Notes: a model not told the origin generated them from the sequence alone. A DNA stretch of 64,000 nt from Streptococcus sanguinis SK49 (GCF_000212815.1 NZ_GL890986.1:310001-374000); one strand, 5' to 3'; shown: positions 34,082 through 44,494, numbered from the stretch's first letter. Translations and numbers: made by a program.

Positions 34082-35038
34082 ATGTCTCTCCTCCAACGCA
34101 CCATCAAGCTAGTATTAGCTACCTGTCTCGCTGCTTGGCTGGCTGACTTTTTAGGTCTGGCCTACTCAACTTCAGCCGGAATTATTGCCATCCTCAGCGT
34201 GACTGATACCCGCCGCAGCACTGCTAAGCTAGCTGGTAATCGCTTTTTATCTACCCTGCTGGCTCTGGCTATCGGAAGCCTGGCTTTTCACTTTCTAGGT
34301 TTTCATCTCGGAACATTGGCCATCTATATCGCAATCTATGTGCCTCTGGCCTTTCGACTTGGCTGGGAAATTGGTATTACCCCCAGCACCGTCCTGGTCA
34401 CCCATCTGCTCTTAGAAAAATCCACCTCCTGGTCACTCCTTGGAAATGAGCTAGCTCTATTTCTCATTGGAACTGGTTTTGCACTCCTTGCCAATCTCTA
34501 TATGCCCTCGCGCCAGCAAGAGATTGACAGCTACCACGAGCGGGTAGAGGAACAGCTGAAAAAGATTTTGCTACGCTTTGAATATTTCTTAAAATCTGGA
34601 GACGGCCGAAATGATGCAGCTCTGATCAAGGAGCTGGATAAGATTCTGCAGCAGGCCTTGCAGCTGGTCTATCTGGATCACTCCAACCACCTCTTTCACC
34701 AGACCAACTACCATATCCACTACTTTGAAATGCGGCAGGCTCAAAACCGTATCCTACAAGACATGGCCGGCAATATCAACAACTGCCATCTAGCAGCCAG
34801 TGAAAGCTTGATTTTAGCCCGCCTCTTCTCCCAGACCGCTAAGCAACTGAGCCAAGAAAATCCCGCCCGAGACCTTCTGGACGAGATTGACAACTATTTA
34901 ACCGTATTTCGCGAGCGGCCGCTCCCTAAGACCCGCCAGGAATTTGAAACCCGTGCCATACTTCTGCAGCTCCTGCGAGATTTGGAAACCTTTATTAGAA
35001 TTAAGGTGGAATTTTACGAAAATTATAAAGAAGACTAG
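34082..35038 (+). CDS. Aromatic acid exporter family membrane protein (ArAE_2/DUF939 type)
   Basis: A 318-residue protein with four to five N-terminal membrane segments (LVLATCLAAWLADFLGLAY, AGIIAILSVTDTRRSTAKLA, ALAIGSLAFHFLGFHLG, LALFLIGTGFALLANLY) and a long cytoplasmic helical C-terminus (residues about 145-318). The SAGIIAILSVTDTRR element is a signature of the family. Transport of aromatic acids is shown for distant relatives only, so the substrate here is unknown. The ATG follows AGGAAA. It is a single gene on the plus strand with its own terminator. Confidence 0.85.
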   Translation: MSLLQRTIKLVLATCLAAWLADFLGLAYSTSAGIIAILSVTDTRRSTAKLAGNRFLSTLLALAIGSLAFHFLGFHLGTLAIYIAIYVPLAFRLGWEIGITPSTVLVTHLLLEKSTSWSLLGNELALFLIGTGFALLANLYMPSRQQEIDSYHERVEEQLKKILLRFEYFLKSGDGRNDAALIKELDKILQQALQLVYLDHSNHLFHQTNYHIHYFEMRQAQNRILQDMAGNINNCHLAASESLILARLFSQTAKQLSQENPARDLLDEIDNYLTVFRERPLPKTRQEFETRAILLQLLRDLETFIRIKVEFYENYKED

Positions 35039-35135
35039 CTGTTTTGTTTGGCAAATAAAGTACTAACATCAAAAAAGAGATAAAGACTTTTAACCATCTT
35101 TATCTCCGCATTAAAACAACAAGTTTTCATTTCAT

Positions 35136-35165
35136 GACATCGGCTATATAGCTGATGTCTTTTTA
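35136..35165 (+). terminator. Terminator of the aromatic-acid-exporter gene, probably shared by the convergent lipoprotein gene
   Basis: GACATCGGCTA and TAGCTGATGTC (35136-35146 and 35149-35159) pair with one wobble and are followed by TTTTTAA. A weaker hairpin (GATAAAGA / TCTTTATC) lies at 35079-35104. Confidence 0.85.
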
Positions 35166-35849
35166 ATTAGGTTCCTTAATATCATAAACCTTGTTTCCCT
35201 TAAAATAGACGTAATAGTCCTTATCATCCTCGTCCGCCCAAACGAAGCGAGTAAACATACCTGTCACATCCAGTCCACGTGGTTTACCTAGTTTTTTGAC
35301 AACATCTTGGGCTGACATTCCTTTAGAAATACCGCTTAAACTTTCCACCTGCTTAGAAGAAGTGAATGTAATCAGCTTATTCATGACAACAGAATTTTCA
35401 TCATAAGCAATAAGGATAGTATAATTATCCGACTTCCACAGGTCACCTCCACTACTGAGCTCTGAAGTTGGCTGACCCAACTTAGCACGTACTTCATCCT
35501 TTTTAGTAGCAACCCGATCAGACTCCTCTTCAAAATAAATGAGATTGATTGATTTAAATTCTTCCCACTTATCAATATCTTGCATATCAGTAAGGGCATC
35601 CAAAGATTGACCAAAATCATTAAAGAGAGTATATGGATCATCTTCAATTGCAGAAGACGAACTAGATGAGCTATAGTCATAGTCGTCATCAAAGTATTCT
35701 TTTTTCGAAGATGAACTCTGTTTTCTAGAGTAGCTAGAGCTAGATGAGGACGAAGTATTGCCACTTCGTCTGAAAAGAGGGACAAACATGCAGGCGCTAA
35801 GTGTCATCAGACTAAATAAGCATACTGCAAACAATATAAATTTTTTCAT
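35163..35849 (-). CDS. Serine-rich lipoprotein with a SmpA/BLIP-like C-terminal fold
   Basis: A 228-residue lipoprotein. The signal peptide ends in LMTLSAC (lipobox, Cys20). Residues about 33-70 are mostly serine with acidic Asp/Tyr patches, a flexible linker. The C-terminal part contains two similar modules (VRAKLGQPTSELSSGG and DVVKKLGKPRGLDVTG), each a helix followed by -LG-P, the pattern of SmpA/OmlA/BLIP-like repeats that bind proteins. Partner unknown. It stands alone between converging and unrelated genes. Confidence 0.75.
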   Translation of the reverse strand: MKKFILFAVCLFSLMTLSACMFVPLFRRSGNTSSSSSSSYSRKQSSSSKKEYFDDDYDYSSSSSSSAIEDDPYTLFNDFGQSLDALTDMQDIDKWEEFKSINLIYFEEESDRVATKKDEVRAKLGQPTSELSSGGDLWKSDNYTILIAYDENSVVMNKLITFTSSKQVESLSGISKGMSAQDVVKKLGKPRGLDVTGMFTRFVWADEDDKDYYVYFKGNKVYDIKEPN

Positions 35850-35943
35850 AAGATTCCTTTATTCAATTTAGATACATTATTTTACTGTATCTTAGGTTTA
35901 TCTATCGCTTTTTCATAAAACATAAGAGCGTTATTACTAAATA

Positions 35944-36375
35944 TTACTCTTCGATATCAATTCCTTTGGATTCAAATAAATCACGTACTTCTTTAGAAAA
36001 TGGAAAGATTGTTCCGTCTATGGTTTTTAAATTCGAAAACTGTGATAGCTCTTTTTCACTCACATTTTCCAAATCAAATTGATCATCTTCACCATCCCAT
36101 AAAGGGATTAATTGCGCATAGATATCATTACCTCCATCAAAGAAGAGGCTTTCCACATTCTGCGCATACTCTTTAGGTATTTCTAACCGTTCGAAATAAG
36201 CCTCTACTTCAGGAATTGGTGTCTCATCAAAGTCTTCTGGATCTACAGATAATTTCTCAGATTCACAAAAACTATAAACGTTAAATCGTGGCTCAAGCAC
36301 GTTTTGTTCATACATTAACTCCTGAATAATAGCCAACTTGAAATTAAAATTGTCAAATTGTAAGAAATCACTCAT
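35944..36375 (-). CDS. Hypothetical acidic protein
   Basis: A 143-residue soluble, acidic protein without signal or membrane segment. Visible elements are FDNFNFKLAIIQELMYEQNV near the start and FFDGGNDIYAQLIPLWDGEDDQFDLENV in the middle. Such DUF6892-like proteins occur as stand-alone genes and in immunity-like contexts, but I cannot assign a function. The start follows GGAAC. It lies 19 bases downstream of mrnC and may be co-transcribed with it. Confidence 0.65.
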   Translation of the reverse strand: MSDFLQFDNFNFKLAIIQELMYEQNVLEPRFNVYSFCESEKLSVDPEDFDETPIPEVEAYFERLEIPKEYAQNVESLFFDGGNDIYAQLIPLWDGEDDQFDLENVSEKELSQFSNLKTIDGTIFPFSKEVRDLFESKGIDIEE

Positions 36376-36394
36376 AAATTAGTTCCTTTCAAAA

Positions 36395-36787
36395 TCAGAA
36401 CGAAGCCTCTATTTTCCGAATACACCAGTCAATCAGTTCTTCCAGTCGCTCAATAGATTCAGTCATATGCAGGTAGCCCATGACTGCTTCAAATCCTGTA
36501 GACATACGGTAAGTAACAATATCTGCATTCTTGGCCTTGGTGTGACTATTAGCATTGCGGCCACGTTTGTAGATATCCTCTTCCTTTTCTGTCAGGATCC
36601 CTTCTTCCAGCATGAGAGAGATAAGATTGGCCTGAGCCTTGGCAGAAACGTACTTGGTCGCTTCCCTATGCAGCTGATTGGGCTTAGTGAGCCCCTGAAA
36701 AATCAGGTGACGTCTTATATACATGGAGTAGACAGCATCTCCCTCAAAGGCGAGAGCAATGCCGTTAATCAGGTTGACATCAGTCAC
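36395..36787 (-). CDS. mrnC: Mini-ribonuclease 3
   Basis: A 130-residue RNase III catalytic domain without a double-stranded-RNA-binding domain. The motif ALAFEGDAVYSMYIRRHL holds the catalytic acids, followed by RGRNANSHTKAKNADI. It matures 23S rRNA ends in Gram-positives. The start is GTG 36787, inside the end of cysS and behind GAGGTGG, so translation is coupled. The cysS-mrnC order is conserved in Firmicutes. Confidence 0.93.
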   Translation of the reverse strand: MTDVNLINGIALAFEGDAVYSMYIRRHLIFQGLTKPNQLHREATKYVSAKAQANLISLMLEEGILTEKEEDIYKRGRNANSHTKAKNADIVTYRMSTGFEAVMGYLHMTESIERLEELIDWCIRKIEASF

Positions 36788-38123
36788 GGGTCCACCTCAC
36801 TCCGTCCTTGGTATCCAAAAGCTTGATGCCCTGAGTGGCCAATTCATCCCGAATACGGTCTGCAGTTGCAAAGTCTCGATTAGCACGCGCTGCTTGGCGT
36901 TCCTCAATCAAGCGCTCAATGTCTGCGTCCAAGACTTCTTCTACAAAAACAATACCAAAAACTTCTAAGAGCTTGGCAAATGCTTCCTTAACTTCAGCAG
37001 TGTAGTTGCCAGAATTGATCCACTTGGCTAACTCGAAGACAACCGTGATACCATTGGCTGCATTGAAATCTTCGTCCATAGCAGCGGTGAATTTATCCAG
37101 AAAGGCTTGCAGCTGATTAGAGTCTGCCTGACCAGTGAAAGGCTGCTCATAGGTATTCTTCAAATACTTGAGATTGGTCGCTGCATCATGAACAGCTTTT
37201 TCTGTGAAATTAATCGGCTTGCGATAATGCTGGGTAGCAAAGAAGAAACGCAGCACCTGACCATCAATGGTCTTGAGGGCATCATGAACAGTGATAAAAT
37301 TGCCTAGAGATTTAGACATCTTAACATCGTCAATATTGACAAAGCCATTATGCATCCAGTAGTTGGCAAAGGTCTGACCAGTCTTGGCCTCTGACTGGGC
37401 GATTTCATTGGTATGGTGAGGAAACTCAAGGTCAGCTCCACCACCATGGATATCAATGGTATCACCCAAAATCTCTGTCGACATAACCGAACACTCAATG
37501 TGCCAGCCTGGGCGACCTGCTCCCCAAGGACTGTCCCAAGAAATCTCACCTGGCTTAGCTGCCTTCCAGAGAGCAAAGTCCACTGGATTTTCCTTACGAG
37601 CAGTCTCCTCATCTGTCCGACCAGAAGCACCCAACTCCAAGTCTGCCAAAGTTTTGTTGGCTAATTTGGCATAATCACGAGACTTTTCCACGCGGAAGTA
37701 GACATCGCCCTCTGACTCATAGGCGTAGCCCTTGTCAACCAAGTCCTCAACAAAACGGATGATGTCAGCCATAAACTCCACCACCCGCGGATGACGAGTC
37801 GCAGGTTTCACACCCAGAGCTGAGACATCCTCACGAAAAGCTGCGATATACTTGTCCGCCACTTCTTTTGGTGTGATGCCTTCTTCCTTGGCGCGATGGA
37901 TAATCTTATCATCTACATCTGTAAAATTGGAAATATAATTGACCTCAAATCCCCGATACTCAAAATAGCGACGAACTGTGTCAAAAGCTACTGTTGAGCG
38001 GGCATTGCCGACATGGATATAGTTATAAACCGTCGGACCGCAGACATACATGCGAACCTTGCCCTCTTCAATGGGCACAAATTCACGTAGGCTGCGGGTC
38101 ATAGTGTCGTAAATTTTAATCAT
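36780..38123 (-). CDS. cysS: Cysteinyl-tRNA synthetase
   Basis: A 447-residue class I synthetase. The signature region [16 protein letters not shown] (HIGH form HVGN) includes the first zinc Cys. Further zinc ligands lie in HIECSVMS and [13 protein letters not shown], and KMSKSLGN is the second signature. I start it at ATG 38123 ([12 protein letters not shown]); a GTG nine bases upstream overlaps the ribosome-binding site. It overlaps mrnC by 8 bases and is preceded by a small gene group. Confidence 0.97.
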   Translation of the reverse strand: MIKIYDTMTRSLREFVPIEEGKVRMYVCGPTVYNYIHVGNARSTVAFDTVRRYFEYRGFEVNYISNFTDVDDKIIHRAKEEGITPKEVADKYIAAFREDVSALGVKPATRHPRVVEFMADIIRFVEDLVDKGYAYESEGDVYFRVEKSRDYAKLANKTLADLELGASGRTDEETARKENPVDFALWKAAKPGEISWDSPWGAGRPGWHIECSVMSTEILGDTIDIHGGGADLEFPHHTNEIAQSEAKTGQTFANYWMHNGFVNIDDVKMSKSLGNFITVHDALKTIDGQVLRFFFATQHYRKPINFTEKAVHDAATNLKYLKNTYEQPFTGQADSNQLQAFLDKFTAAMDEDFNAANGITVVFELAKWINSGNYTAEVKEAFAKLLEVFGIVFVEEVLDADIERLIEERQAARANRDFATADRIRDELATQGIKLLDTKDGVRWTRD

Positions 38124-38140
38124 GCGGTCCACTCCCTTCT

Positions 38141-38662
38141 CTATTTCTGACTTTTTCGGCTGAAAACCAGCTCTGCAAAAGGGCCAAATTGTCTGAGGCT
38201 ATCCAGTTGGTAAAAGCGCTGCCCTTCCTCTTGGGTAAAGAGGGGAACCCCCTTTCCTAGGATAAGGGGCGCTATCTGAATAATGAGGTGGTCGAAAAGA
38301 TCCGCATCCAAGAGCGGTCCTACCAAGGAATTACCACCAATCACAAAGACATTTTTGCCTTTGTCAATCTGGTGAACAAAGTCCACCACATCCCCAGCTA
38401 CTGGCTGGTAATTGCTGACAGGCAAGTGCCTATCATGCGTAAAGACATAGTTTTCCGTAGCTTGATAAAAACTTTCTACATCTTGCAAATCTTGGATTTC
38501 CTCAAAGGTCCGCTTGCCCATGATGGTGATATCCATTTGCCTGTAAAAGTCATCATAGCCTGTATCCTCTACAGAACCAAGCTGATGCAGCCAGTCTATC
38601 CTGTGCTGGCTGTCTGCCAAGTAGCCATCCATGGTGATACAGCCGTAAAAATATACTGCCAT
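38141..38662 (-). CDS. Dihydrofolate-reductase-fold family protein (RibD C-terminal type)
   Basis: A 173-residue protein of the RibD_C/YyaP group: MAVYFYGCITMDGYLADSQHRIDWLHQL start, MGKRTFEEI, and VFVIGGNSLVGPLLDADLFDHLIIQIAPLILGKG. The fold binds NADPH and folate/pyrimidine-like substrates. The group is distinct from true DHFR (FolA), and its reaction is mostly uncharacterised. It lies 8 bases after the nucleoside phosphorylase gene and 17 before cysS, probably in one transcript. Confidence 0.85.
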   Translation of the reverse strand: MAVYFYGCITMDGYLADSQHRIDWLHQLGSVEDTGYDDFYRQMDITIMGKRTFEEIQDLQDVESFYQATENYVFTHDRHLPVSNYQPVAGDVVDFVHQIDKGKNVFVIGGNSLVGPLLDADLFDHLIIQIAPLILGKGVPLFTQEEGQRFYQLDSLRQFGPFAELVFSRKSQK

Positions 38663-38670
38663 TCTTGTAG

Positions 38671-39435
38671 TTACCTTTCTAGTTCCTTTGCTATTGTCAA
38701 AGCGATAGTGAAAAAAGTCATGGCATCAGCTGTCCGCTCTTCATGGCGAGCATCCCAGGTTCGGTTATGATGATCCACATAGTCAGCTGTGTAGAAGAAC
38801 TGATAGACTTTACTCTTGCGAAATTGACTCCAAGCCATGATAGCTGAAGCTTCCATGTCCACCACTTTGGCTCCCGCAGCCAAGCGACGCTTGACCTTAT
38901 CAGGCGTTTCTCGATAAAAGGCATCAGTCGTCCAAGACTTGGTGCGGATATGCTCGATATTGTGCTTGTCAAAGATGGCTTCCAGCTTAATCAACAGGGA
39001 TTCATCATAGGAAATTTCGTCACCCGGTGGGGCATAGTGATAGCTAGTTCCTTCATCTCGCAAAGCAGCCGCCGGAAGGATAATTTTATCCGCCTCGATT
39101 GAGCGATCCAAAACGCCACAGGAACCTAGAATGATGAAATTCTTGAAGCCTCTGGCTGCCAACTCCTCAAGTTGACCAACTATCATAGGAGCCCCAATCG
39201 GAGCCAACATAACTGCTAGTTTGCTAGGACCTTGACCATAAATATACCATGGATGCTGTCCGTTTATGCTTTTCAAATAGCCTCCCTGATAGACTTCTTC
39301 TGACTCAATCAAACGTTTCAGAATTTCCCCGTTAAAGGATAGGATGATGGTTTCACACACTTCACCCTTGTCATTGACTGGCTTTTCAGTTGGCTCAATC
39401 ACTGCTGCTACATCTTCAAATTCCTCTAATAGCAT
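38671..39435 (-). CDS. Purine/uridine-type nucleoside phosphorylase family protein
   Basis: A 254-residue PNP/UDP family protein: MLAPIGAPMIVGQLEELAARG, NFIILGSCGVLDRSIEADKIILP, and the nucleoside-binding VVDMEASAIMAWSQF. The phosphorylase fold is clear. Whether the substrate is a purine nucleoside, uridine or something else is not. The start follows AGAGAAC. It follows the YdeI-like small gene by 13 bases. Confidence 0.85.
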   Translation of the reverse strand: MLLEEFEDVAAVIEPTEKPVNDKGEVCETIILSFNGEILKRLIESEEVYQGGYLKSINGQHPWYIYGQGPSKLAVMLAPIGAPMIVGQLEELAARGFKNFIILGSCGVLDRSIEADKIILPAAALRDEGTSYHYAPPGDEISYDESLLIKLEAIFDKHNIEHIRTKSWTTDAFYRETPDKVKRRLAAGAKVVDMEASAIMAWSQFRKSKVYQFFYTADYVDHHNRTWDARHEERTADAMTFFTIALTIAKELER

Positions 39436-39448
39436 AAGTTCTCTTTCT

Positions 39449-39649
39449 TTAAGGCTTCAGCAAATCCGCCTTCATCTTTTCTATGCGGCGCAGCTTGGTC
39501 TCATCTTTCTTGGCTTCACTGATATAGCGAGCCCATTCGCGCTGGTGGCTAGGCGGTAGTTTGGTAAAGCGCTCCTTGGCAAGACCGTCCAAACCTTCTT
39601 TCAGTTCAAGGACTACCTGCTTTAAAATAGCATCTGATAAATCTGACAT
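39449..39649 (-). CDS. Small YdeI/OmpD-associated-type protein
   Basis: A 66-residue basic helical protein. It starts at ATG 39649 (MSDLSDAILKQV), preceded by GAGGAAC. The sequence FTKLPPSHQREWARYISEAKKDETKLRRIEK matches the C-terminal domain of YdeI-like proteins (bacteriocin-protection/OmpD-associated family), where this region usually follows a DUF1801-like part that is absent here. It may be a stand-alone remnant or a normal short form; function unknown. Confidence 0.75.
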   Translation of the reverse strand: MSDLSDAILKQVVLELKEGLDGLAKERFTKLPPSHQREWARYISEAKKDETKLRRIEKMKADLLKP

Positions 39650-39697
39650 GTCGGTTCCTCCCGTCATATTTTACTTAGATAACTTTGCTAACCTTTT

Positions 39698-40315
39698 CTA
39701 TAGACTTGATGAATGGTGGCTGGCTTCACGGGCATGCTCTAGCTTGTCTAGATAGTATTCCCGTTTTTCCTCTACCTCGTGAATGGTTGGCTCGTCTTTC
39801 TCACCGTGAACACGGACAATCTTGGCTGGTACGCCAACCACCGTCACATCACTTGGAACATCAGCTACAACAACTGCACCAGCTCCGACCTTGGCCTTCT
39901 CGCCAATCTCAATTGGTCCGATAACTTGGGCATGGGCAGAGACCAGGGCACCCCGACGGACGGTCGGATGGCGTTTACCTGTATCCTTGCCCGTCCCGCC
40001 TAGGGTCACACCGTGGTAAAGCATAGCCCCCTTCTCCACAATGGCCGTTTCACCAATCACTAGGCCACTGCCATGGTCGATGAAGACACCTGACTCAATC
40101 TGAGCACCGGGATGAATCTCAATCTGGGTCCAGAAACGCCAGAATTGACTGTGCATGCGCGCCAGCAGCTTAAAGCCGTGCCGCCACAAAAAATGCGAGA
40201 GGCGGTGGGCCGCCAAAGCTTTAATGCCTGGATAGGTTAGCAAGACTTCCAACGACGTTCGTGCCGCTGGGTCATTTTCCTTTACAATATCAATGGATTC
40301 CTTCCACCAACCCAT
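39698..40315 (-). CDS. cysE: Serine O-acetyltransferase
   Basis: A 205-residue enzyme making O-acetylserine for cysteine synthesis. The C-terminal left-handed beta-helix of hexapeptide repeats is plain (IEIGEKAKVGAGAVVVADVPSDV). The active-site region is GVFIDHGSGLVIGETAIVEKG with catalytic His and Asp. It is shorter at the N-terminus than the enterobacterial enzyme, as usual in Firmicutes. The start follows GGAGG. It is placed between pnp and the salvage genes in the same direction, as in other streptococci. Confidence 0.95.
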   Translation of the reverse strand: MGWWKESIDIVKENDPAARTSLEVLLTYPGIKALAAHRLSHFLWRHGFKLLARMHSQFWRFWTQIEIHPGAQIESGVFIDHGSGLVIGETAIVEKGAMLYHGVTLGGTGKDTGKRHPTVRRGALVSAHAQVIGPIEIGEKAKVGAGAVVVADVPSDVTVVGVPAKIVRVHGEKDEPTIHEVEEKREYYLDKLEHAREASHHSSSL

Positions 40316-40406
40316 ACTAGCCTCCTTCCTTCTCTAAACAAGGAGAGACGAGAACTAGGCTCGCCTCTGCCGATTTCTGATGAGGTCTACAGGGATAAGT
40401 GACCTC

Positions 40407-42608
40407 TTATTCTTCTGTTTTAGGGCTTTCTTGATGGTCTTTGTGACCTTTGTACTCCTTGTGCGGATGATGTCCCTTGTCATGGTGATGCTTTGGCTTA
40501 TCAGACTTTGGTGGACGCGGCAGCAATACTTTCATGGAAGCATCTACTCGGCCTTTGGCATCAATCTTGATAACCTTGACATCCACTTCATCACCGATTT
40601 GTACGACATCTTCGACATTATTAGTCCGAGTCCAAGCCAGCTCTGAGATGTGAACGAGGGCATCCGTCTTGTCAAAGAGATTGACAAAGGCGCCGAATTT
40701 CTCAATCCGAACAACCTTGGCATGGTAAACTTCATCCACTTTTGCTTCGCGGACCAAGCCAGCAATGATTTCCTTAGCACGATTGATGGCGTCTTGGTCG
40801 CTAGAGTAGATGGACACATTTCCTTCTTCATCAATGTCAATCTTAACACCGGTCTCAGCGATGATCTTATCGATGGTTTCTCCACCTTTACCGATGACAA
40901 TCTTAATCTTGTCCACATCAATCTTGATGGTGTCGATTTTCGGAGCGGTCGGAGCCAACTCAGGACGCGGAGCTGGAATCGTTGCTTCAATCAAGTCCAG
41001 AATTTCAAAGCGGGCTTTCTTAGCCTGAGCCAGAGCTTCTGTTAAGATCTCAGCTGTAATTCCTTCAATCTTGATATCCATCTGCAGGGCGGTAATCCCT
41101 TCACGAGTACCAGCTACCTTAAAGTCCATATCGCCAAAATGGTCTTCCAAACCTTGAATATCCGTCAGAACCGTGTAGTTGCTACCATCTGAAATCAAGC
41201 CCATGGCAATACCAGCAACCGGAGCCTTAATCGGCACACCACCTGCCATCAGAGCCAAAGTGCCCGCACAGATAGAGGCTTGGGAGGAAGATCCGTTTGA
41301 TTCCAAGACTTCTGCTACCAGACGGATAGCGTAAGGAAACTCTTCCAAGCTAGGTAAGACTTGCTCCAAGGCACGTTCCCCAAGAGCACCGTGTCCGATT
41401 TCACGACGGCCAGGAGCCCCATAACGACCTGTCTCACCGACAGAATATTGCGGGAAATTATAGTGGTGCATGAAGCGTTTTTTGTATTCCGGATCCAAGC
41501 CGTCAACGATTTGCGTTTCGCCCATTGGTGCTAAGGTCAGGACAGACAAGGCTTGAGTTTGCCCGCGAGTAAAGAGACCAGAACCATGCACGCGCGGCAG
41601 GTAATCCACTTCCGCATCTAGCGGACGGATTTCATTAACCTTACGGCCGTCAGGACGGACCTTATCTTCGGTAATCAAACGGCGCACTTCTGCGTGCTCC
41701 ATTTGCTCCAAGATTTCAGCCACATCACGCATGATACGGTCGAATTCTTCGTGGTCCACGTATTTCTCTTCATAAACTGCTGTGACTTGGTCTTTGACAG
41801 CCTGAGTTGCGGCTTCACGCGCCAGCTTTTCTTCTACCTGAACAGCCTTCTGCAAGTCGCTATTATAGGCTACGATAATCTCTGCCTGCAACTCTTCATC
41901 AACATGCAGCAATTCTACTTCTGCTTTTTCCTTGCCGACTGCTGCAACGATTTCTTCTTGGAAGGCAATCAATTCTTTGACCGCTTCGTGCCCTTTGAGA
42001 AGAGCTTCCAGCATGACATCTTCAGAAAGTTCCTTGGCTCCAGACTCTACCATGTTGATAGCCTCTTTGGTACCAGCCACTGTCAGTTCCAAAAGTGAAA
42101 CTTCTTTTTGTTCCTTGCTAGGGTTGATGATGAATTCACCATCTACATAGCCGACTTGAACTCCTGCGATAGGGCCGTTAAAAGGAATATCTGAGATAGA
42201 AAGAGCCAGAGAGCTACCAAACATAGCGGCCATTTGAGGCGAAGCATCTTCGTCATAAGAAAGAACTGTATTGATAACCTGAACTTCATTGCGGAACCCT
42301 TCCGCAAACATAGGGCGAATCGGACGGTCAATCAAACGGGCTGTCAAAGTCGCATCTGTTGACGGACGGCCTTCGCGCTTGTTAAAGCCGCCAGGATATT
42401 TCCCAGCCGCATACATTTTTTCCTCATAGTTGACCTGCAATGGGAAAAAGTCACCAGTAGCCATCTTTTTGGACATGGTTGCCGCAGTTAAAACGGTACT
42501 TTCTCCATATCGAACAACGGCGCTGCCATTTGCCTGCTTTGCAACCTGACCGGTTTCAACTACCAGATCACGACCTGCAAAAACGGTTTTAAAAACTTGT
42601 TTTGTCAT
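40407..42608 (-). CDS. pnp: Polyribonucleotide nucleotidyltransferase (PNPase)
   Basis: A 733-residue phosphorolytic exonuclease of the RNA degradosome. Two RNase PH domains (about 10-220 and 310-540) flank the all-helical domain. The second PH domain carries the active-site [14 protein letters not shown] and [19 protein letters not shown] domain ([14 protein letters not shown]) and an S1 domain ([19 protein letters not shown]) follow. The tail is His/Lys rich ([21 protein letters not shown]), species-specific and probably disordered. A hairpin (GAGGTC / GACCTC) follows the stop. Confidence 0.97.
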   Translation of the reverse strand: MTKQVFKTVFAGRDLVVETGQVAKQANGSAVVRYGESTVLTAATMSKKMATGDFFPLQVNYEEKMYAAGKYPGGFNKREGRPSTDATLTARLIDRPIRPMFAEGFRNEVQVINTVLSYDEDASPQMAAMFGSSLALSISDIPFNGPIAGVQVGYVDGEFIINPSKEQKEVSLLELTVAGTKEAINMVESGAKELSEDVMLEALLKGHEAVKELIAFQEEIVAAVGKEKAEVELLHVDEELQAEIIVAYNSDLQKAVQVEEKLAREAATQAVKDQVTAVYEEKYVDHEEFDRIMRDVAEILEQMEHAEVRRLITEDKVRPDGRKVNEIRPLDAEVDYLPRVHGSGLFTRGQTQALSVLTLAPMGETQIVDGLDPEYKKRFMHHYNFPQYSVGETGRYGAPGRREIGHGALGERALEQVLPSLEEFPYAIRLVAEVLESNGSSSQASICAGTLALMAGGVPIKAPVAGIAMGLISDGSNYTVLTDIQGLEDHFGDMDFKVAGTREGITALQMDIKIEGITAEILTEALAQAKKARFEILDLIEATIPAPRPELAPTAPKIDTIKIDVDKIKIVIGKGGETIDKIIAETGVKIDIDEEGNVSIYSSDQDAINRAKEIIAGLVREAKVDEVYHAKVVRIEKFGAFVNLFDKTDALVHISELAWTRTNNVEDVVQIGDEVDVKVIKIDAKGRVDASMKVLLPRPPKSDKPKHHHDKGHHPHKEYKGHKDHQESPKTEE

Positions 42609-43017
42609 AAAGACTCCTTGCCGAGCACATGCTCAAATTTTTTCATACGCCTTGGCTACAAAGATCAAGATATTAATCCCTTAAGCAACCCATAGGAGGT
42701 GTTCAGTTAGCACCGTGACTTTAATTTTATGTTCTTAGTAGCTTATTATATCCTCATCTTTGTATCAAGCACGTACAGACCTTATTTTACCACAATTTCA
42801 GGCAAAAGAAAAAGGCTGGAAATGGCTTTTTTCTAGAAAAGTACTGAAAATCTATTTTTCTTTTCTATAGCTGATTATAGTTGGCTGTCAGAGTTCGTTT
42901 TTTCCCTTTCGATTCGTCAAATAAGATGGCGGTATAGCCATTATTCACTTTTCAAAGAGAACTTCTTGCTTTATAATAAATACAGTGACTCATTTCAAAC
43001 ATGTAAAGGAGACAATC
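42609..43017. other. Divergent intergenic region between pnp and the MFS gene
   Basis: No gene is seen. On the minus strand a TATAAT (42750-42745) gives a pnp promoter with no good -35 and a leader of about 130 bases. That leader includes a small GGTGCTAACTGAACACC hairpin near 42700. On the plus strand TTTTCA (42949-42954), 17 bases and TATAAT (42972-42977) form a weak promoter for the MFS gene. Confidence 0.5.
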
Positions 43018-44379
43018 GTGCCAGAACATCAAACAGTTGAAAAGAAAGATTTTTTCTCGCTCCTTGCGACAGCCTTAGTCTGCTTTGCAGGCATCTTATC
43101 TGAAACCAGTATGAATGTAACCTTCCCGCATCTAAGTAAGGTCTTTGGCTTAGGATTGGGAACGCTGCAATGGATTACGACAGGGTATTTACTAGCAGTG
43201 GCCATCACGATTACTTTAGGAGCGACCTTAGCTCACAATTGGAAAGAGCGAACCATCCTCTTTACCGCTTTGGCCAACTTTTGCTTGGGCACACTGATTG
43301 ACATGTTGGCTCCAAGCTTTCCCATCTTGATGGTAGGGAGAATCCTACAAGGAGGAGCTACTGGATTAGCCATTCCTTTGCTCTTTAACTTGATTGTTGA
43401 GCGTGTTCCTAAGCAAAAAATCGGAACCTACATGGGCTTATCTGGGATGGTGGTTAGCCTAGCACCAGCAATTGGGCCGACTTACGGTGGTTTTATGATT
43501 AGTCGTTTTGACTGGCATATGATTTATACCTTTATTCTTCCTGTCCCAATCATTTCCTTTATTCTTGGCTTTTTCTTTCTAAGAAATTCAGAGAAGTCTA
43601 GGAAACGCGCCTTTGATCTTCTCTCATTTCTCCTCTTAGCAAGCTCACTCGTCTTTGCCATTGTAGCCATTTCCAGCTTAGAAGAAGGACATATCGATTG
43701 GCTCTATCTTGTTCTCTGCATAGTGCCACTAGCCTGCTTTATCTATCGGAGCTTGAAAATCGATCATCCATTCCTAGATATTCGGATTTTAAAGCAACCG
43801 ACGGTCTTATTGGCTATTTTACCCTTCTTCATTTTTCAGTTTATCAACCTATCGGCTAATTTTCTGATTCCCAACTTCCTGGTCATAGAAAAAGACATTT
43901 CAACCGCTCAGGCAGGCTTTGCATTACTTCCAGGAACCATGCTTGGAGCCTTCCTATCTCCTCTCTTTGGCAAGCTCTATGATAGAAATGGTCCTAAACC
44001 AACCCTTTTTACAGGAAATTCTCTTCTTTTCCTTGCTGTATTCTTGCTCCTTATCTTCACAAAAGAACTCACCTTAACAGCTGTTATTGCGATTTATATT
44101 TGCTTTACCTTGGGACGAAATATGGCCTTTAATAACACACTAGCCCTAGCGACGACTCAAGTTGATAAAGGAAAGACTGCAGATACGACTGCGCTGTTTC
44201 AGCTGGCCCAGACCTTTGCGGGCGCAATAGGTACCGCAGTAACGGCCGTCATCGCTAATCAAGCTCCCAATATGACAAAAGGAACTCAAAACGTCTTCAC
44301 CCTGCTATTAAGCCTGGTTATCTTCGTATTCTTGTCTTATCTACTGCTTTTTAAAAAGATTGCTGCAAAGAAACATTGA
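43018..44379 (+). CDS. MFS transporter, drug:H+ antiporter-2 type
   Basis: A 453-residue membrane protein with about 14 membrane segments, the DHA2 layout. The motif GRILQGGATGLAIPLLFNLI and motif-C-like SGMVVSLAPAIGPTYGGFMI mark an exporter. I start it at GTG 43018 (VPEHQTVEKK) because AAAGGAG lies just before it. The earlier in-frame GTG at 42985 overlaps the promoter and has no ribosome-binding site. Substrate unknown, plausibly a drug or small toxic compound. Monocistronic with a strong terminator. Confidence 0.85.
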   Translation: MPEHQTVEKKDFFSLLATALVCFAGILSETSMNVTFPHLSKVFGLGLGTLQWITTGYLLAVAITITLGATLAHNWKERTILFTALANFCLGTLIDMLAPSFPILMVGRILQGGATGLAIPLLFNLIVERVPKQKIGTYMGLSGMVVSLAPAIGPTYGGFMISRFDWHMIYTFILPVPIISFILGFFFLRNSEKSRKRAFDLLSFLLLASSLVFAIVAISSLEEGHIDWLYLVLCIVPLACFIYRSLKIDHPFLDIRILKQPTVLLAILPFFIFQFINLSANFLIPNFLVIEKDISTAQAGFALLPGTMLGAFLSPLFGKLYDRNGPKPTLFTGNSLLFLAVFLLLIFTKELTLTAVIAIYICFTLGRNMAFNNTLALATTQVDKGKTADTTALFQLAQTFAGAIGTAVTAVIANQAPNMTKGTQNVFTLLLSLVIFVFLSYLLLFKKIAAKKH

Positions 44380-44429
44380 CTTTTATCCTCGATCTGATAA
44401 ACAGCTAAAAATTACTGACTTATCCTTCT

Positions 44430-44457
44430 CCCCCAAAGACATTTTGGGGGATTTTTT
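44430..44457 (+). terminator. Terminator of the MFS gene
   Basis: CCCCCAAA (44430-44437) and TTTGGGGG (44443-44450) form a perfect stem followed by ATTTTTT. Confidence 0.92.
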
Positions 44458-44494
44458 GCTATACTATTTCTATATATGACAAAAGGAGTAGACT

